From Robiginitomaculum sp. (GTDB taxonomy: Bacteria > Pseudomonadota > Alphaproteobacteria > Caulobacterales > Maricaulaceae), in the NCBI GenBank assembly GCA_021647375.1, contig JAKIUV010000005.1:1-64000 (forward strand): DNA of 64,000 nt. The letters are read 5' to 3'. How positions within the stretch are numbered: position 1 is the stretch's first letter; each line of letters begins with the position of its first letter. The translations under genes and the position numbers were made by a program. The notes under the pieces are model-generated. The model was given only the letters and a program-made list of their open reading frames with translations, was not told the origin of the DNA and made no database searches. Below, one piece after another: positions 8,217-18,061 of this stretch.

Positions 8217-8648
8217 ATGACCCAGCCTGATTTTAACCTCGAAGATTTTCTTCCCTACCGCCTGTCTATTGCGGCCAATGCGGTGTCCAAGCGTATCGCC
8301 AAGACTTACGCCCCCTATAAATTAAGCCGTACCCAATGGCGGGTCATGGCGGTTTTGGCGAGTTCAGATGTGATGACGGCGCAGTCTGTGGCCGATAAAA
8401 CCGGCATGGATAAAACCACAGTTAGCCGCGCCGTCGCTAAAATGCTAGAACGGGGCTTGGTCAAACGTGGTGTGAGCGAACAAGATGGCCGTTCAGCGCC
8501 TTTGTCATTAAGCGACAAGGGTAGGGCAATGTTCGCGAAAATCGCCCCCGAAGCATTACGACAGGAGCAAGAGCTGAAAGAAATGTTTTCAGGAGCAGAG
8601 TTGGAAATGCTCACGTCTTTCTTAGACAAAATTGTTGATGCGCAATAA
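8217..8648 (+). CDS. MarR-family transcriptional regulator
   Basis: The 143-residue protein has the winged helix-turn-helix of the MarR family. The recognition region SVADKTGMDKTTVSRAVAKMLERGLV lies near residues 59-84. The wing SEQDGRSAPLSLSDKGRAMFAKI follows. Such proteins bind palindromes as dimers and usually repress a divergent operon. The divergent rhodanese/NTF2/GNAT operon and the palindrome at 8046-8081 fit that model (inference). The start has only a weak ribosome binding site (CAGG). The gene is followed by typA at 74 bp. Confidence 0.88.
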   Translation: MTQPDFNLEDFLPYRLSIAANAVSKRIAKTYAPYKLSRTQWRVMAVLASSDVMTAQSVADKTGMDKTTVSRAVAKMLERGLVKRGVSEQDGRSAPLSLSDKGRAMFAKIAPEALRQEQELKEMFSGAELEMLTSFLDKIVDAQ

Positions 8649-8722
8649 CGGTAAAAAACTCTGGTACTTTCTAGGCTTTGCCCTTAAAGGGAGCCAAATC
8701 AAATTTGAAAACGGTATCCCTT

Positions 8723-10573
8723 ATGACCAATCGTATTAAGACGCTGCGCAATGTAGCGATTGTAGCCCATGTTGACCACGGTAAGACAACCCTGGTGGAT
8801 AAACTCCTGCGCCAGTCCGGCACGCTAGATGAGCGCGGCGAACAGGCTGAACGTGTTATGGACAGCGGCGATATTGAAAAAGAACGCGGCATCACCATTA
8901 CCGCGAAAAATACGGCTATTGCGTGGACCGACCCAGAGGGTACAGAATGGCGTATCAATATCGTCGATACACCGGGACATGCAGATTTCGGCGGCGAAGT
9001 TGAGCGCGTGCTTTCTATGGTCGATAGTGTGGTTCTTTTGGTCGATGCGGTCGAAGGTCCCATGCCGCAAACCAGTTTCGTGACCAAGAAAGCCCTAGAG
9101 CAAGGTCTGAAGCCTATCGTGGTTGTCAATAAAATTGACCGTGTGGGTGCCAGACCCCAGTGGGTGGTTGACCAGACATTTGATCTGTTTGACCGCTTGG
9201 GTGCTAATGATGAGCAAATGGATTTTCCGGTTGTCTTTGCGTCTGCCCTAAACGGTTGGGCCAGCGATGATAGCGAGACCGAAGGCACGGATATGACGCC
9301 TTTGTTCCAAGCGATTGTTTCCCATACCCCAGTGCCGGATGTTGATCCTGACGGGCCGCTGCTGTTACAAATAAGTGCGCTGGATTATTCGTCCTATACG
9401 GGCGTTATCGGTATTGGCCGGGTGCTGCGCGGTGCGATTAAGCGTGGGCAGAATGTAATGGTCGTGGCGCCCGACGGCATTACCCGCAAAGCCAAAGTCC
9501 TACAGCCTTACGGTTTTATGGGACTTGAGCGTATTGAAATGGACGCGGTTTATGCGGGCGATATTGCTTGCTTTACCGGCATTGACCGTCTCGGGATTTC
9601 CGATTGCATTTGTGACCCGTCCAAGGTTGAGCAGCTTCCAGCGCTCAGCGTTGACGAGCCAACGATTTCCATGACCTTCCAAGTCAATACCAGCCCATTT
9701 GCGGGCAAGGAGGGTAAATATGTCACCTCGCGCAATATTGGTGACCGTCTGCAAAAAGAACTCATTCATAATGTAGCCCTCAAAGTTCAGCCATTGGACG
9801 ACCCGGACAAATTTAAAGTCTCTGGGCGTGGGGAGTTGCATTTGGCTATCTTGATCGAAACCATGCGCCGCGAGGGCTATGAGCTGGCGATTTCCAAGCC
9901 CCGCGTTATCAATAAAACCATAGATAATGTGCTGTGCGAGCCTTGGGAAACCTTGACCCTTGATGTGCAAAGCGAACACCAAGGCGCTATCATGGAAAAG
10001 CTTGGTATGCGCAAAGGCATGCTCAAAGACATGGTGCCGGACGGTAAGGGCAGGGTGCGTTTGGACTATGAAATCCCGACACGCGGCCTCATCGGTTTTC
10101 GCTCTGACTTCATGACCACAACATCCGGTTCCGGCCTGATGTATCATGTATTTGATAAATATGCCCCAGCCGCAGGCGGCACGATTGGCAAACGTGCCAA
10201 AGGTGTGTTGATTTCCAAGCATACAGGCACCGCCGTAGCGTTCGCATTGTTCAATCTACAAGAACGCGGCAAAATGATGGTCGGACACCAAAGCCCAGTT
10301 TACGAAGGCATGGTCATTGGTATCCATACCCGCGATAATGATTTGGTGGTTAACCCGATTAAAGGCAAGCAGCTGACCAATGTGCGGGCATCCGGCACAG
10401 ACGAAGCCGTTACCCTGACGACACCGATTGAAGTGACGCTGGAATATGCGCTGGAATTTGTCAACGACGACGAGCTGGTCGAAGTGACACCAGAAAGCAT
10501 CCGCATCCGCAAGCGCTTTTTGCTAGAACACGAACGCAAAAAAGAATCCCGCAAGGCTGGAATAATTCAATAG
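8723..10573 (+). CDS. typA: Ribosome-associated translational GTPase TypA/BipA
   Basis: The ATG at 8723 gives a 616-residue protein starting MTNRIKTLRNVAIVAHVDHGKTT, close to the usual TypA length. A TTG further upstream at 8678 adds 15 atypical residues and is not favoured. GTPase motifs are the P-loop AHVDHGKTTL (residues 15-24), switch I ERGITI, DTPGHADF and NKIDR. EF-G-like domains III and V follow, with a C-terminal TypA-specific domain ending in RIRKRFLLEHERKK. The protein acts in ribosome assembly and stress adaptation. It is monocistronic, with a terminator at 10597-10635. Confidence 0.96.
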   Translation: MTNRIKTLRNVAIVAHVDHGKTTLVDKLLRQSGTLDERGEQAERVMDSGDIEKERGITITAKNTAIAWTDPEGTEWRINIVDTPGHADFGGEVERVLSMVDSVVLLVDAVEGPMPQTSFVTKKALEQGLKPIVVVNKIDRVGARPQWVVDQTFDLFDRLGANDEQMDFPVVFASALNGWASDDSETEGTDMTPLFQAIVSHTPVPDVDPDGPLLLQISALDYSSYTGVIGIGRVLRGAIKRGQNVMVVAPDGITRKAKVLQPYGFMGLERIEMDAVYAGDIACFTGIDRLGISDCICDPSKVEQLPALSVDEPTISMTFQVNTSPFAGKEGKYVTSRNIGDRLQKELIHNVALKVQPLDDPDKFKVSGRGELHLAILIETMRREGYELAISKPRVINKTIDNVLCEPWETLTLDVQSEHQGAIMEKLGMRKGMLKDMVPDGKGRVRLDYEIPTRGLIGFRSDFMTTTSGSGLMYHVFDKYAPAAGGTIGKRAKGVLISKHTGTAVAFALFNLQERGKMMVGHQSPVYEGMVIGIHTRDNDLVVNPIKGKQLTNVRASGTDEAVTLTTPIEVTLEYALEFVNDDELVEVTPESIRIRKRFLLEHERKKESRKAGIIQ

Positions 10574-10596
10574 GCGTGGATTAAAGTTTATCTCAT

Positions 10597-10635
10597 AAAA
10601 AAGCCCGGATGGTTGTGAGTCATTCGGGCTTTTTC
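10597..10635. terminator. Bidirectional rho-independent terminator between typA and glnA
   Basis: An A-run, AAGCCCG and ATG are mirrored by CAT and CGGGCTT followed by a T-run (stem near 10601-10611 with 10621-10631). A and T runs on both sides let it work for typA (+) and glnA (-), which converge here. Confidence 0.85.
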
Positions 10636-10653
10636 GTTTATTGTCTTGGCGGT

Positions 10654-12057
10654 CTAACAGCTATAATACATATCAAATTCTACCGGGTGAGGGTGCATGG
10701 CTAGGCGGTGGACTTCTTCCATTTTTAGCTCGATATAGGCGTTGATTTGGTCGTCGTCGAACACGCCGCCAGCTTTTAGGAAATCGCGGTCGGAATCTAG
10801 GTTTTCCAATGCTTCGCGTAATGAGCCGCAAACCTGCGGTATATTGGCGGCTTCTTGCGGGGGCAGGTCGTAAAGGTCTTTATCCATTGGGTCGCCCGGA
10901 TGGATTTTGTTTTTGATACCGTCAAGACCAGCCATGAGCAGAGCCGTGAATGTCAAATAAGGATTACCAGCCGGATCCGGGAAGCGAACTTCGAGGCGCT
11001 TACCAGCAGGTGATGCACACCACGGAATACGCACAGATGCCGAACGATTACGGGCGGAATAGGCCAACATAACCGGAGCTTCGAAACCCGGAACTAGACG
11101 CTTGTATGAGTTAGTCGAGGAGTTAGCAAATGCGTTGATAGCTTTGGCGTGTTTGATGATACCGCCTATGTAATACAAGCAAGATTTAGACAGACCAGCA
11201 TATTCGTCGCCCGCGAATAACGGCTTACCGTCTTTCCAGATAGACTGGTGAACATGCATGCCCGTGCCGTTATCATTGTGGATGGGCTTGGGCATGAATG
11301 TCGCGCTTTTACCATAAGCATGGGCGACATTGTGGACGATATATTTATAAAGTTGCACCCGGTCACCCATAGTCAAGAGCGTCGAGAATTTCATGCCAAG
11401 CTCGTGCTGGGACGGCGCAACCTCGTGGTGATGTTTTTCTGGCTGTAGGCCAAGCTCTGTCATCACGGCCAACATTTCTGTACGCATATCCTGGTCATGG
11501 TCAACCGGGGGAACCGGGAAATAGCCGCCCTTTGGCCCCGGACGGTGGCCCATATTGCCGCCGTTATATTGGGTGTTTGAATTGTACGGTGCATCGACGC
11601 TGTCGAGGCTGTAGCTAGTATTGTTTTGTGACGTATCCCAACGGACATCGTCGAACACGAAAAATTCTGCTTCGGGGCCGAAATAAACTGTATCGCCAAC
11701 GCCTGCGGTTTTGATGTAAGTTTCAGCAGCTTTACACGTACTGCGCGGGTCGCGGTTATAAGCTTCACCAGTGTCTGGTTCCAGCACATCACAGAAAATC
11801 GTCATTGTGTCTTGCTGGTAAAACGGGTCAATGTCGGCAGTGGAGGCATCGGGCATCAAAACCATGTCGCTCTCATTGATGGATTTCCAACCTTCAATGG
11901 ACGAGCCGTCAAACATTGTGCCGTCTTCGAATAAATCTGCGTCGACCATGCTGGAATCAAATGTTACATGATGCATTTTACCGCGAATATCGGTAAAGCG
12001 TAGATCTACATAACCGATATTCTCGTCTTTAATTTTCTTCAAGAGTTTCTCTGACAT
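10654..12057 (-). CDS. glnA: Glutamine synthetase type I
   Basis: The 467-residue enzyme makes glutamine from glutamate, ammonia and ATP. Visible motifs are the beta-grasp segment GTMFDGSSIEGW, the ATP-binding KPIHNDNGTGMHVHQS, and the glutamate/metal region around NSYKRLVPGFEAP. The adenylylation loop DKDLYDLPP carries the target Tyr of GlnE-type regulation. It is a GSI-beta enzyme by length and by that Tyr. It lies 59 bp downstream of glnB on the same strand, the usual glnBA operon of alphaproteobacteria. It ends at the bidirectional terminator at 10597. Confidence 0.97.
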   Translation of the reverse strand: MSEKLLKKIKDENIGYVDLRFTDIRGKMHHVTFDSSMVDADLFEDGTMFDGSSIEGWKSINESDMVLMPDASTADIDPFYQQDTMTIFCDVLEPDTGEAYNRDPRSTCKAAETYIKTAGVGDTVYFGPEAEFFVFDDVRWDTSQNNTSYSLDSVDAPYNSNTQYNGGNMGHRPGPKGGYFPVPPVDHDQDMRTEMLAVMTELGLQPEKHHHEVAPSQHELGMKFSTLLTMGDRVQLYKYIVHNVAHAYGKSATFMPKPIHNDNGTGMHVHQSIWKDGKPLFAGDEYAGLSKSCLYYIGGIIKHAKAINAFANSSTNSYKRLVPGFEAPVMLAYSARNRSASVRIPWCASPAGKRLEVRFPDPAGNPYLTFTALLMAGLDGIKNKIHPGDPMDKDLYDLPPQEAANIPQVCGSLREALENLDSDRDFLKAGGVFDDDQINAYIELKMEEVHRLAMHPHPVEFDMYYSC

Positions 12058-12116
12058 ATTTTCCTCGTTTTTGGTTTGGTTGTTAGTGGCTGGTTTGGTG
12101 TGAAAGGGTATTGGTG

Positions 12117-12455
12117 TTAAAGGGCTTGGCCCCCGGTTTCTCCGGTGCGAATACGGATGGCAGTTTCGACTGAACTGACGAATATCTTGCCGTCTCCGAT
12201 TTTGCCAGTTTTGGCCGCTTGTTGAATGGCCTCTAGGGCTGGCTCGACCATGCTGTCGGCTAAGACCAGTTCTATTTTTATCTTGGGCAGAAAATCCACA
12301 ACATATTCAGCGCCCCGGTAAAGCTCTGTATGGCCTTTCTGGCGACCAAAGCCTTTAGCCTCGATAACCGTCATGCCTTGAATGCCAAGTTCTTGTAGCG
12401 CTTCTTTAACTTCGTCGAGTTTAAACGGCTTAATTATAGCTTCTATTTTTTTCAT
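12117..12455 (-). CDS. glnB: Nitrogen regulatory protein PII
   Basis: The 112-residue PII protein signals nitrogen, carbon (2-oxoglutarate) and energy status. It starts MKKIEAIIKPFKLDEVKEAL. Tyr51 in RGAEYVVDFLPK is the uridylylation site at the tip of the T-loop. The C-terminal IRIRTGETGGQAL is typical of GlnB rather than GlnK by gene context with glnA. It is divergent from maeB across 253 bp. No clear sigma-54 or NtrC site was found in that gap. Confidence 0.96.
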   Translation of the reverse strand: MKKIEAIIKPFKLDEVKEALQELGIQGMTVIEAKGFGRQKGHTELYRGAEYVVDFLPKIKIELVLADSMVEPALEAIQQAAKTGKIGDGKIFVSSVETAIRIRTGETGGQAL

Positions 12456-12567
12456 GATTCTCTACCCTTATTGACGCGCGTGAAATTAATGGAATCTAGT
12501 GCTGTAGCTAGAGAAATTTAATGATTTGTTCATTGGTTTTGCAAAAGCGGCTAAATTGCTGAATATA

Positions 12568-12593
12568 TGTGCAATAAAGTGTCGTTATGCACA
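12568..12593. promoter_or_regulatory. Short inverted repeat in the glnB-maeB intergenic region
   Basis: TGTGCA (12568-12573) and TGCACA (12588-12593) form a dyad with a 14-bp spacer. Next to it, TGCA recurs around 12597. The spacing does not match the NtrC consensus. It may be an operator for either divergent gene. The 253-bp gap otherwise shows nothing I can name. Confidence 0.25.
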
Positions 12594-12708
12594 ATAATGC
12601 ATCATGCTTCCTGTCAAATTTGTTGATACTCTATACTCGTTCATGTCTATCCAAGCGATCATAATCGGGCTAGGAACACTACTCACACTGCACACAATGA
12701 GAGCGAAA

Positions 12709-14997
12709 ATGTCACAAGATTCATCGAGTAAATATATCACGGATAAACAAGCATTGGATTTCCATTCCAAGCCTACCCCCGGAAAACTGGCTATGGCACC
12801 GACCAAGCCTATGGCAACCCAGCGGGATTTGTCTTTGGCCTATTCGCCCGGTGTCGCCGTCCCCGTGCAAGCTATCGCAGACGACCCGGATAGTGTTTAT
12901 GACTATACATCCAAGGGCAATATGGTGGCCGTGATTTCCAACGGTACGGCTATCCTCGGCATGGGCAATCTCGGCGCTATGGCGTCCAAGCCCGTCATGG
13001 AGGGCAAGGCGGTCTTGTTCAAACGCTTTGCCGATATTGACAGTTTCGATATTGAGGTCGAGGAAGAAGAGCCGCAGGCGTTTATTGAATGCGTCAAACG
13101 CTTCGGCAATACATTCGGCGGCATTAACCTAGAGGACATCGGCTCGCCGGAATGCTATATCATAGAGCAAACATTGCGCGATGTGCTGGATATTCCCGTA
13201 TTTCACGATGACCAGCACGGTACGGCAATTATTGCAACCGCCGGCCTTATCAATGCGTGTCACCTAACCGGGCGAAAATTTGAAGATATAAAGGTTGTGC
13301 TGTCGGGGGCAGGGGCTGCGGGCATATCCGTGCTTTCCTTGATCAAAAGCCTCGGCGTTAAGGACGAAAATGCGATTGCGCTGGATTCCAGAGGCGTGAT
13401 TTATCAAGGGCGCGAAGGTGTTGACCAATGGAAAGCCCCCCATGCCATTGCCACAGATTTGCGCACTAAAGAAGAAGCTGTCAAAGGGGCAGATGTGTTT
13501 TTAGGTCTGTCTATGCCAGGCGCTCTGACCAAAGACATGGTCGCTAGCATGGCTGATAATCCAATTATTTTCGTGATGGCAAACCCGACCCCTGAAATTA
13601 CGCCTGAAGAGATTAAAGAAGTTCGCTCGGATGCCATTATCGCAACGGGGCGCAGTGACTATCCAAACCAGGTCAACAACGTGCTCGGATTTCCGTATAT
13701 CTTCCGAGGTGCGCTCGATGTGCGCGCACGCAATGTCAATGACGAAATGAAACTAGCTTGCGCCAAAGCCGTGGCCGAATTGGCCCGCGAAGATGTGCCA
13801 GAAGAAGTGGCCGCAGCTTATCATGGTAACCGCCCGAAATATGGGCCCGAGTATATTATCCCTGCGACATTCGACCCGCGTCTAATCTCGCGCATTCCGC
13901 CCGCCGTAGCCCAAGCCGCCATGGATACGGGGGTCGCGCGCAAACCTATTGAAGACATGAATGCTTACGGAGCCGCACTTGCCCAACGTCAAGACCCGAC
14001 GGCAGCTCTCTTGCAAGGTATTGCGGCCACAGTCGCCGATAATCCGCGAACGATTGTGTTTTGCGAGGGCGAAGAGCCTGCCGTTATTCGCGCGGCCTTT
14101 TCGTTCCAGCAGCGCGGCATGGGCAAGGCTATATTGATTGGTCGTGAGAAACCAATCAAAGGCAATATGGAGTTACTGGGTATAGAGGATGATGGCTCCC
14201 TGGAAATCCTCAATGCACGATTGTTTGACCGTAATGCTGAATTTGCAGAACATCTCTATACACGCTTGCGCCGCAGAGGGTTTCTGCGCCGCGATGTGCA
14301 ACGTTTGGTCAATAATGACCGCAATGTATTCTCCGCTCTCCTCCTCAGTCACGGTCTTGCAGACGGCATGGTAACAGGCGTGACGCGCGGCTATGACCAA
14401 GCCCTGCGTGATGTACGGTTGGTTATGGATTACACCAAAGAACGCCGCACTATGGGTGTCTCTATCGTGGTCAATAAGGGCCAGACACTGTTTATTTCAG
14501 ACACCAGTATTACTGAATTCCCCGACGCAGAAGAACTAGCTGACATTGCCGAGTGTACGGCTAAATTTGCCCGCTCTTTTGGCTTTACTCCGCGTGTAGC
14601 TCTGATTTCGTATTCCACATTCGGCAATCCTCCGGGCGAACGTATGCAAAAAATCCGTGATGCCGTCAAAATTCTCGATGGGCGTGATGTAGATTTTGAT
14701 TATGAAGGTGATATTGCCGCCGATGTAGCACTCAACCCGAACCATAGTTTAACCTATCCGTTCTCGCGTCTCGGCGGAGCGGCCAATGTGCTTATTATGC
14801 CAGCCATTCATTCGGCTAGTATTTCCACGAAGCTCCTCAAAGTCGTTGGCGATAGCACTGTGCTGGGGCCGTTCCTGACGGGGTTAGAGAAGCCTGTACA
14901 GATTTGTACGCTGGGTGCTCCAGCGTCTGAAATCACCCGCATGGCGGTTTTGGCGGCTTATATGTCTTTGGCGCCGTCAGACGGGCGTGAAAACTAA
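12709..14997 (+). CDS. maeB: NADP-dependent malic enzyme with C-terminal phosphotransacetylase-like domain
   Basis: The ATG at 12709 gives 762 residues beginning MSQDSSSKYITDKQALDFH, matching the usual length of MaeB-type fusions. Upstream in-frame starts add a hydrophobic stretch unlike the family. Residues 1-430 are the malic enzyme, with LAYSPGVAVP, FHDDQHGTA and the nucleotide-binding loop VLSGAGAAGIS. Residues 440-762 are a phosphate acetyl/butyryltransferase-like domain (LLSHGLADGMVTG, LGGAANVLIMPAIHSA), thought to be regulatory. It converts malate to pyruvate and CO2. The MATE gene follows with no gap, so the two are cotranscribed. Confidence 0.95.
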   Translation: MSQDSSSKYITDKQALDFHSKPTPGKLAMAPTKPMATQRDLSLAYSPGVAVPVQAIADDPDSVYDYTSKGNMVAVISNGTAILGMGNLGAMASKPVMEGKAVLFKRFADIDSFDIEVEEEEPQAFIECVKRFGNTFGGINLEDIGSPECYIIEQTLRDVLDIPVFHDDQHGTAIIATAGLINACHLTGRKFEDIKVVLSGAGAAGISVLSLIKSLGVKDENAIALDSRGVIYQGREGVDQWKAPHAIATDLRTKEEAVKGADVFLGLSMPGALTKDMVASMADNPIIFVMANPTPEITPEEIKEVRSDAIIATGRSDYPNQVNNVLGFPYIFRGALDVRARNVNDEMKLACAKAVAELAREDVPEEVAAAYHGNRPKYGPEYIIPATFDPRLISRIPPAVAQAAMDTGVARKPIEDMNAYGAALAQRQDPTAALLQGIAATVADNPRTIVFCEGEEPAVIRAAFSFQQRGMGKAILIGREKPIKGNMELLGIEDDGSLEILNARLFDRNAEFAEHLYTRLRRRGFLRRDVQRLVNNDRNVFSALLLSHGLADGMVTGVTRGYDQALRDVRLVMDYTKERRTMGVSIVVNKGQTLFISDTSITEFPDAEELADIAECTAKFARSFGFTPRVALISYSTFGNPPGERMQKIRDAVKILDGRDVDFDYEGDIAADVALNPNHSLTYPFSRLGGAANVLIMPAIHSASISTKLLKVVGDSTVLGPFLTGLEKPVQICTLGAPASEITRMAVLAAYMSLAPSDGREN

Positions 14998-16350
14998 GTG
15001 GCAAAACAATCAATAGACTTAACCCAAGGTTCGGTTCCGCGCCATATTTTGCGTATGCTCGGACCGTTCTGGCTGGCCATTTTGGCATTAATGTCGGCGG
15101 GGGTGGTTGATACCATCTATCTGGGGCATCTATCGACCAATGCATTGGCGGCGGTTGGGTTTTGTTTTCCCATCGTGTTTTTTGGTAATAGTGTCAATAT
15201 CGGGCTTGGTGCGGGTACATTGTCGGCTATATCCAGGGCAATAGGTCGTAAAGACCGCGAGCTTTCTGCAATCCACGGCGCCAGCGCAATTTTACTAACC
15301 ATCGCCGTGATGACAATTATTGTCTTGGCGAGTTTTTTTGTCATATCTGGTATACTGGATATTATGGGTGTAACACCGGAGATTAAGCCTTTGGCGCTGG
15401 TCTATTTAAAATACGCGCTTCCGGCATTGATTGTCATGGGGTTGGCGATGATGACCAATAATATTTTGCGAGCCGGGGGTGAAGCTTTGTTACCCAGCAC
15501 GATCATGATTAGCGGCGCAGTTCTCAATATTATCATCGACCCGTTACTGATTTTCGGTATTGGGCCGTTTCCGCGCATGGAGATTGAGGGGGCGGCGCTG
15601 GCCACTTTGATTGCAAACGGCTTGGCGGCCATATTTGGGTTAATTGTTGTCGTATATTACCGCCGTGCAGCATCGTTCGCAGGACTAACATGGCAACGAA
15701 TAACAGCATCTTGGGCTGTTATTTTGCGGGTTGGGCTACCTGCCACTGGTACCAATGTTATTGTGCCTGTCTCCATTTTACTGGTCACAGCCTTTATTGC
15801 CCGCAATCTTGGAACCACGGAAGTTGCGGCATTTACTGTAGTCAGCCGGGTTGAAATGCTATCCCTGACCCTGCTCTATGCCTTGTCCGCCTGTATTGGC
15901 GCGGTCACGGGGCAGAACGGTGGTGCAGGATTGACGGACCGGGTGCGCGAGACCTTTGTATTTTGCTTTAAAATTTGCTTCGCCTGGGGCATATTTATTG
16001 GCGTTCTGTTGGGTTTGGGGGCAAATTTGGTGCCGCAAGTGTTTACCAAAGACCCGGCGGTTATAGACTTGGCTCGGGCATATTTCTGGATCGTGCCGGT
16101 GACATTTGCCGGGTATGGGAGCGTGTTTGTAGCGGCAGCAGGGCTGAATGCATTGGGTCGCCCGGTCTATGGTTTAACATTTACCATCATTCGTTCCTTT
16201 GCAATGTTAGTGCCGTTCATTTGGTTCGGCGTGCATTTATACGGTATGACGGGGGTATATATGGGCGTGGCCAGCGCCAATATTCTAGCAGGTGCTATCG
16301 CACTTTATTATACCTTGAAAAAAACGCCCATGCACGCAGTGCATCATTGA
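14998..16350 (+). CDS. MATE-family efflux transporter
   Basis: The 450-residue protein is a polytopic membrane protein with about 12 predicted helices. It has MATE-family motifs near the N-terminus (GVVDTIYLGHLSTNALAAVG) and in the second half (GTTEVAAFTVVSRVEML). Such transporters expel organic cations or drugs by exchange with H+ or Na+. It starts with GTG directly after the maeB stop, so translation is probably coupled. The link to malic enzyme looks positional only. The substrate is unknown. Confidence 0.88.
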   Translation: MAKQSIDLTQGSVPRHILRMLGPFWLAILALMSAGVVDTIYLGHLSTNALAAVGFCFPIVFFGNSVNIGLGAGTLSAISRAIGRKDRELSAIHGASAILLTIAVMTIIVLASFFVISGILDIMGVTPEIKPLALVYLKYALPALIVMGLAMMTNNILRAGGEALLPSTIMISGAVLNIIIDPLLIFGIGPFPRMEIEGAALATLIANGLAAIFGLIVVVYYRRAASFAGLTWQRITASWAVILRVGLPATGTNVIVPVSILLVTAFIARNLGTTEVAAFTVVSRVEMLSLTLLYALSACIGAVTGQNGGAGLTDRVRETFVFCFKICFAWGIFIGVLLGLGANLVPQVFTKDPAVIDLARAYFWIVPVTFAGYGSVFVAAAGLNALGRPVYGLTFTIIRSFAMLVPFIWFGVHLYGMTGVYMGVASANILAGAIALYYTLKKTPMHAVHH

Positions 16351-16429
16351 AAATGCACGCAGAACATCAGTGATAAATGTGTTGACCGCCGGTGATATTT
16401 CTGGCAATTCCCGCGCTCTTCCTACCTGT

Positions 16430-16514
16430 GCGGGTGTGGCGGAATTGGTAGACGCGCCAGATTTAGGTTCTGGTATCGAGAGATGTGGAAGTTCGAGTCT
16501 TCTCACCCGTACCA
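16430..16514 (+). tRNA. tRNA-Leu (anticodon UAG), CCA encoded
   Basis: An 85-nt class II tRNA. The acceptor stem GCGGGTG pairs with CACCCGT, with a G-U at the first pair. The anticodon stem CCAGA/TCTGG encloses loop TTTAGGT, giving anticodon TAG. There is a long variable arm, a GTTCGAGTC T-loop region, and an encoded ACCA 3' end. It decodes CUN leucine codons. Confidence 0.95.
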
Positions 16515-16518
16515 TAGA

Positions 16519-16550
16519 AAGCCTGTCGGAGTGATCCGGCAGGCTTTTTT
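16519..16550 (+). terminator. Rho-independent terminator after tRNA-Leu
   Basis: AAGCCTGTCGGA and TCCGGCAGGCTT form a stem with one G-U pair, around a short loop. It is followed by a run of six T, then G and six more T. Confidence 0.88.
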
Positions 16551-16654
16551 GTTTTTTAAGAGGTAATGGGGTTGCGCTCTAGGCGTTGTGTCGCATTTGG
16601 TCAAACGGGGGCGGTTCAAGGCTTGTATAAAGAATACGGAATTGATACACGCAC

Positions 16655-16660
16655 TATAAT
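16655..16660 (+). promoter_or_regulatory. Possible -10 element (TATAAT) upstream of sdaA
   Basis: A perfect TATAAT lies 25 bp before the sdaA start. No matching -35 is visible at normal spacing, so this is a weak call. Confidence 0.25.
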
Positions 16661-16684
16661 GGACGCGTGTTAAAAAGGCTAATT

Positions 16685-18061
16685 ATGCTTTCTGTATTGG
16701 ATATATTTCGTATAGGTATCGGGCCATCCAGCTCGCATACGGTCGGGCCTATCCGTATTGCCAAACGGTTTGTTGATAGTCTTGCCCAGCACGAACTGTT
16801 GAAAGACACGGCGCGTATAGTGGTCGAATTACAAGGGTCGCTGGCCTTGACAGGTGCAGGTCATGCAACGCCAAAGGCTGTGATTTTGGGTTTACTTGGA
16901 CTAGAACCTGAAACCCTAGACAGCACGAAAGCTGACCAGCAAGTAGAGCAGGTTCACGCGCAGAAAAACTTGAAGCTTGCGGGCGCCCATTCCGTTCAAT
17001 TTGCTCCCGAAGCTGACATTATTTTTGACTATAAATCCGCACCAGACCTCCATCCAAACGGCATGACTATGATGGCCTTAAACCAGGCTGGTGATGTGCT
17101 GCGTGCCCAGACCTATTTTTCGACGGGCGGCGGGTTTATAGCATCGCGTCAGCAATTGGAGAAACCGCTAGATAACGATCTTGTGAAAGGGCAAGCCGAT
17201 GTGCCCTACGATTTCGGCTCGGCGGAGGCATTGCTGGATTATTGTGGTCAGTCGAACGCAATGCTGCACGAAATTGTTTATGCCAATGAAGATGCGTTTC
17301 GACCAAGAGAACAGACAGACGCTATGCTCGACCGTGTCACAGAGGTCATGATGGACTGTATTGAACGGGGGCTGAACCGTGAAGGCATTCTACCGGGCGG
17401 ACTTAAGGTGCGCCGCCGAGCTTCTGCGATTTGGCAAAAGCTAAATGCTGCGCCCTTATCTAATGAACGCGAGCAGTTGTTTGATTGGCTTAATGTCTAT
17501 GCAATGGCGGTGAATGAGGAAAATGCCTCTGGTGGGCAGGTGGTAACCGCGCCGACCAATGGTGCGGCAGGTATCATCCCTGCCGTTATTCGCCATTATT
17601 GTTCGGGCGAACGCAAGAATGACCAAAATGTCCGTAAATTTTTACTCACGGCAGGGGCGATCGGCTTGCTCTATAAGCAACGCGCGTCTATTTCTGGTGC
17701 GGAAATGGGCTGTCAGGGTGAGGTTGGTGTGGCTTGTTCTATGGCTGCGGGTGGCCTTGCCGCGGTATGGGGGGCAACACCATTACAAGTTACAATCGCT
17801 GCTGAAATCGGTATGGAACATAATTTAGGGCTGACCTGTGATCCGGTTGGCGGTTTGGTGCAAATCCCGTGTATCGAACGTAATGCCATTGGCGCGGTTA
17901 AGGCAGTAAACGCCGCGAGATTAGCCTTGCATTCAACCGGAATAACCCATGTTAGTCTGGACCAGGTCATAGAAACCATGCGCCAGACCGGGCTGGATAT
18001 GTCAACCAAATACAAAGAAACCAGCCAAGGTGGCTTGGCGGTTAATGTGGTCGAATGCTAA
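16685..18061 (+). CDS. sdaA: L-serine ammonia-lyase (single-chain, iron-sulfur)
   Basis: The ATG at 16685, after AAAAGG, gives 458 residues starting MLSVLDIFRIGIGPSSSHT; an upstream GTG is less likely. The beta domain comes first (SSSHTVGP motif), then the alpha domain with GGQVVTAPTNGAAGI. The cysteines in GCQGEVGVACSM, GLTCDPVGG and IPCIERNA would hold the 4Fe-4S cluster. It deaminates serine to pyruvate and ammonia. It stands alone on this strand and overlaps the tail of the convergent PH-like gene by 4 bp. Confidence 0.95.
   Translation: MLSVLDIFRIGIGPSSSHTVGPIRIAKRFVDSLAQHELLKDTARIVVELQGSLALTGAGHATPKAVILGLLGLEPETLDSTKADQQVEQVHAQKNLKLAGAHSVQFAPEADIIFDYKSAPDLHPNGMTMMALNQAGDVLRAQTYFSTGGGFIASRQQLEKPLDNDLVKGQADVPYDFGSAEALLDYCGQSNAMLHEIVYANEDAFRPREQTDAMLDRVTEVMMDCIERGLNREGILPGGLKVRRRASAIWQKLNAAPLSNEREQLFDWLNVYAMAVNEENASGGQVVTAPTNGAAGIIPAVIRHYCSGERKNDQNVRKFLLTAGAIGLLYKQRASISGAEMGCQGEVGVACSMAAGGLAAVWGATPLQVTIAAEIGMEHNLGLTCDPVGGLVQIPCIERNAIGAVKAVNAARLALHSTGITHVSLDQVIETMRQTGLDMSTKYKETSQGGLAVNVVEC

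Noticed and set aside
12456..12708. Sigma-54 promoter or NtrC site before glnB
   Set aside because: No GG-N10-GC element at the right spacing. TGCA motifs are present, but not in the NtrC arrangement.
16382..16387. TTGACC as the -35 of a tRNA-Leu promoter
   Set aside because: No matching -10 was found at 15-18 bp.
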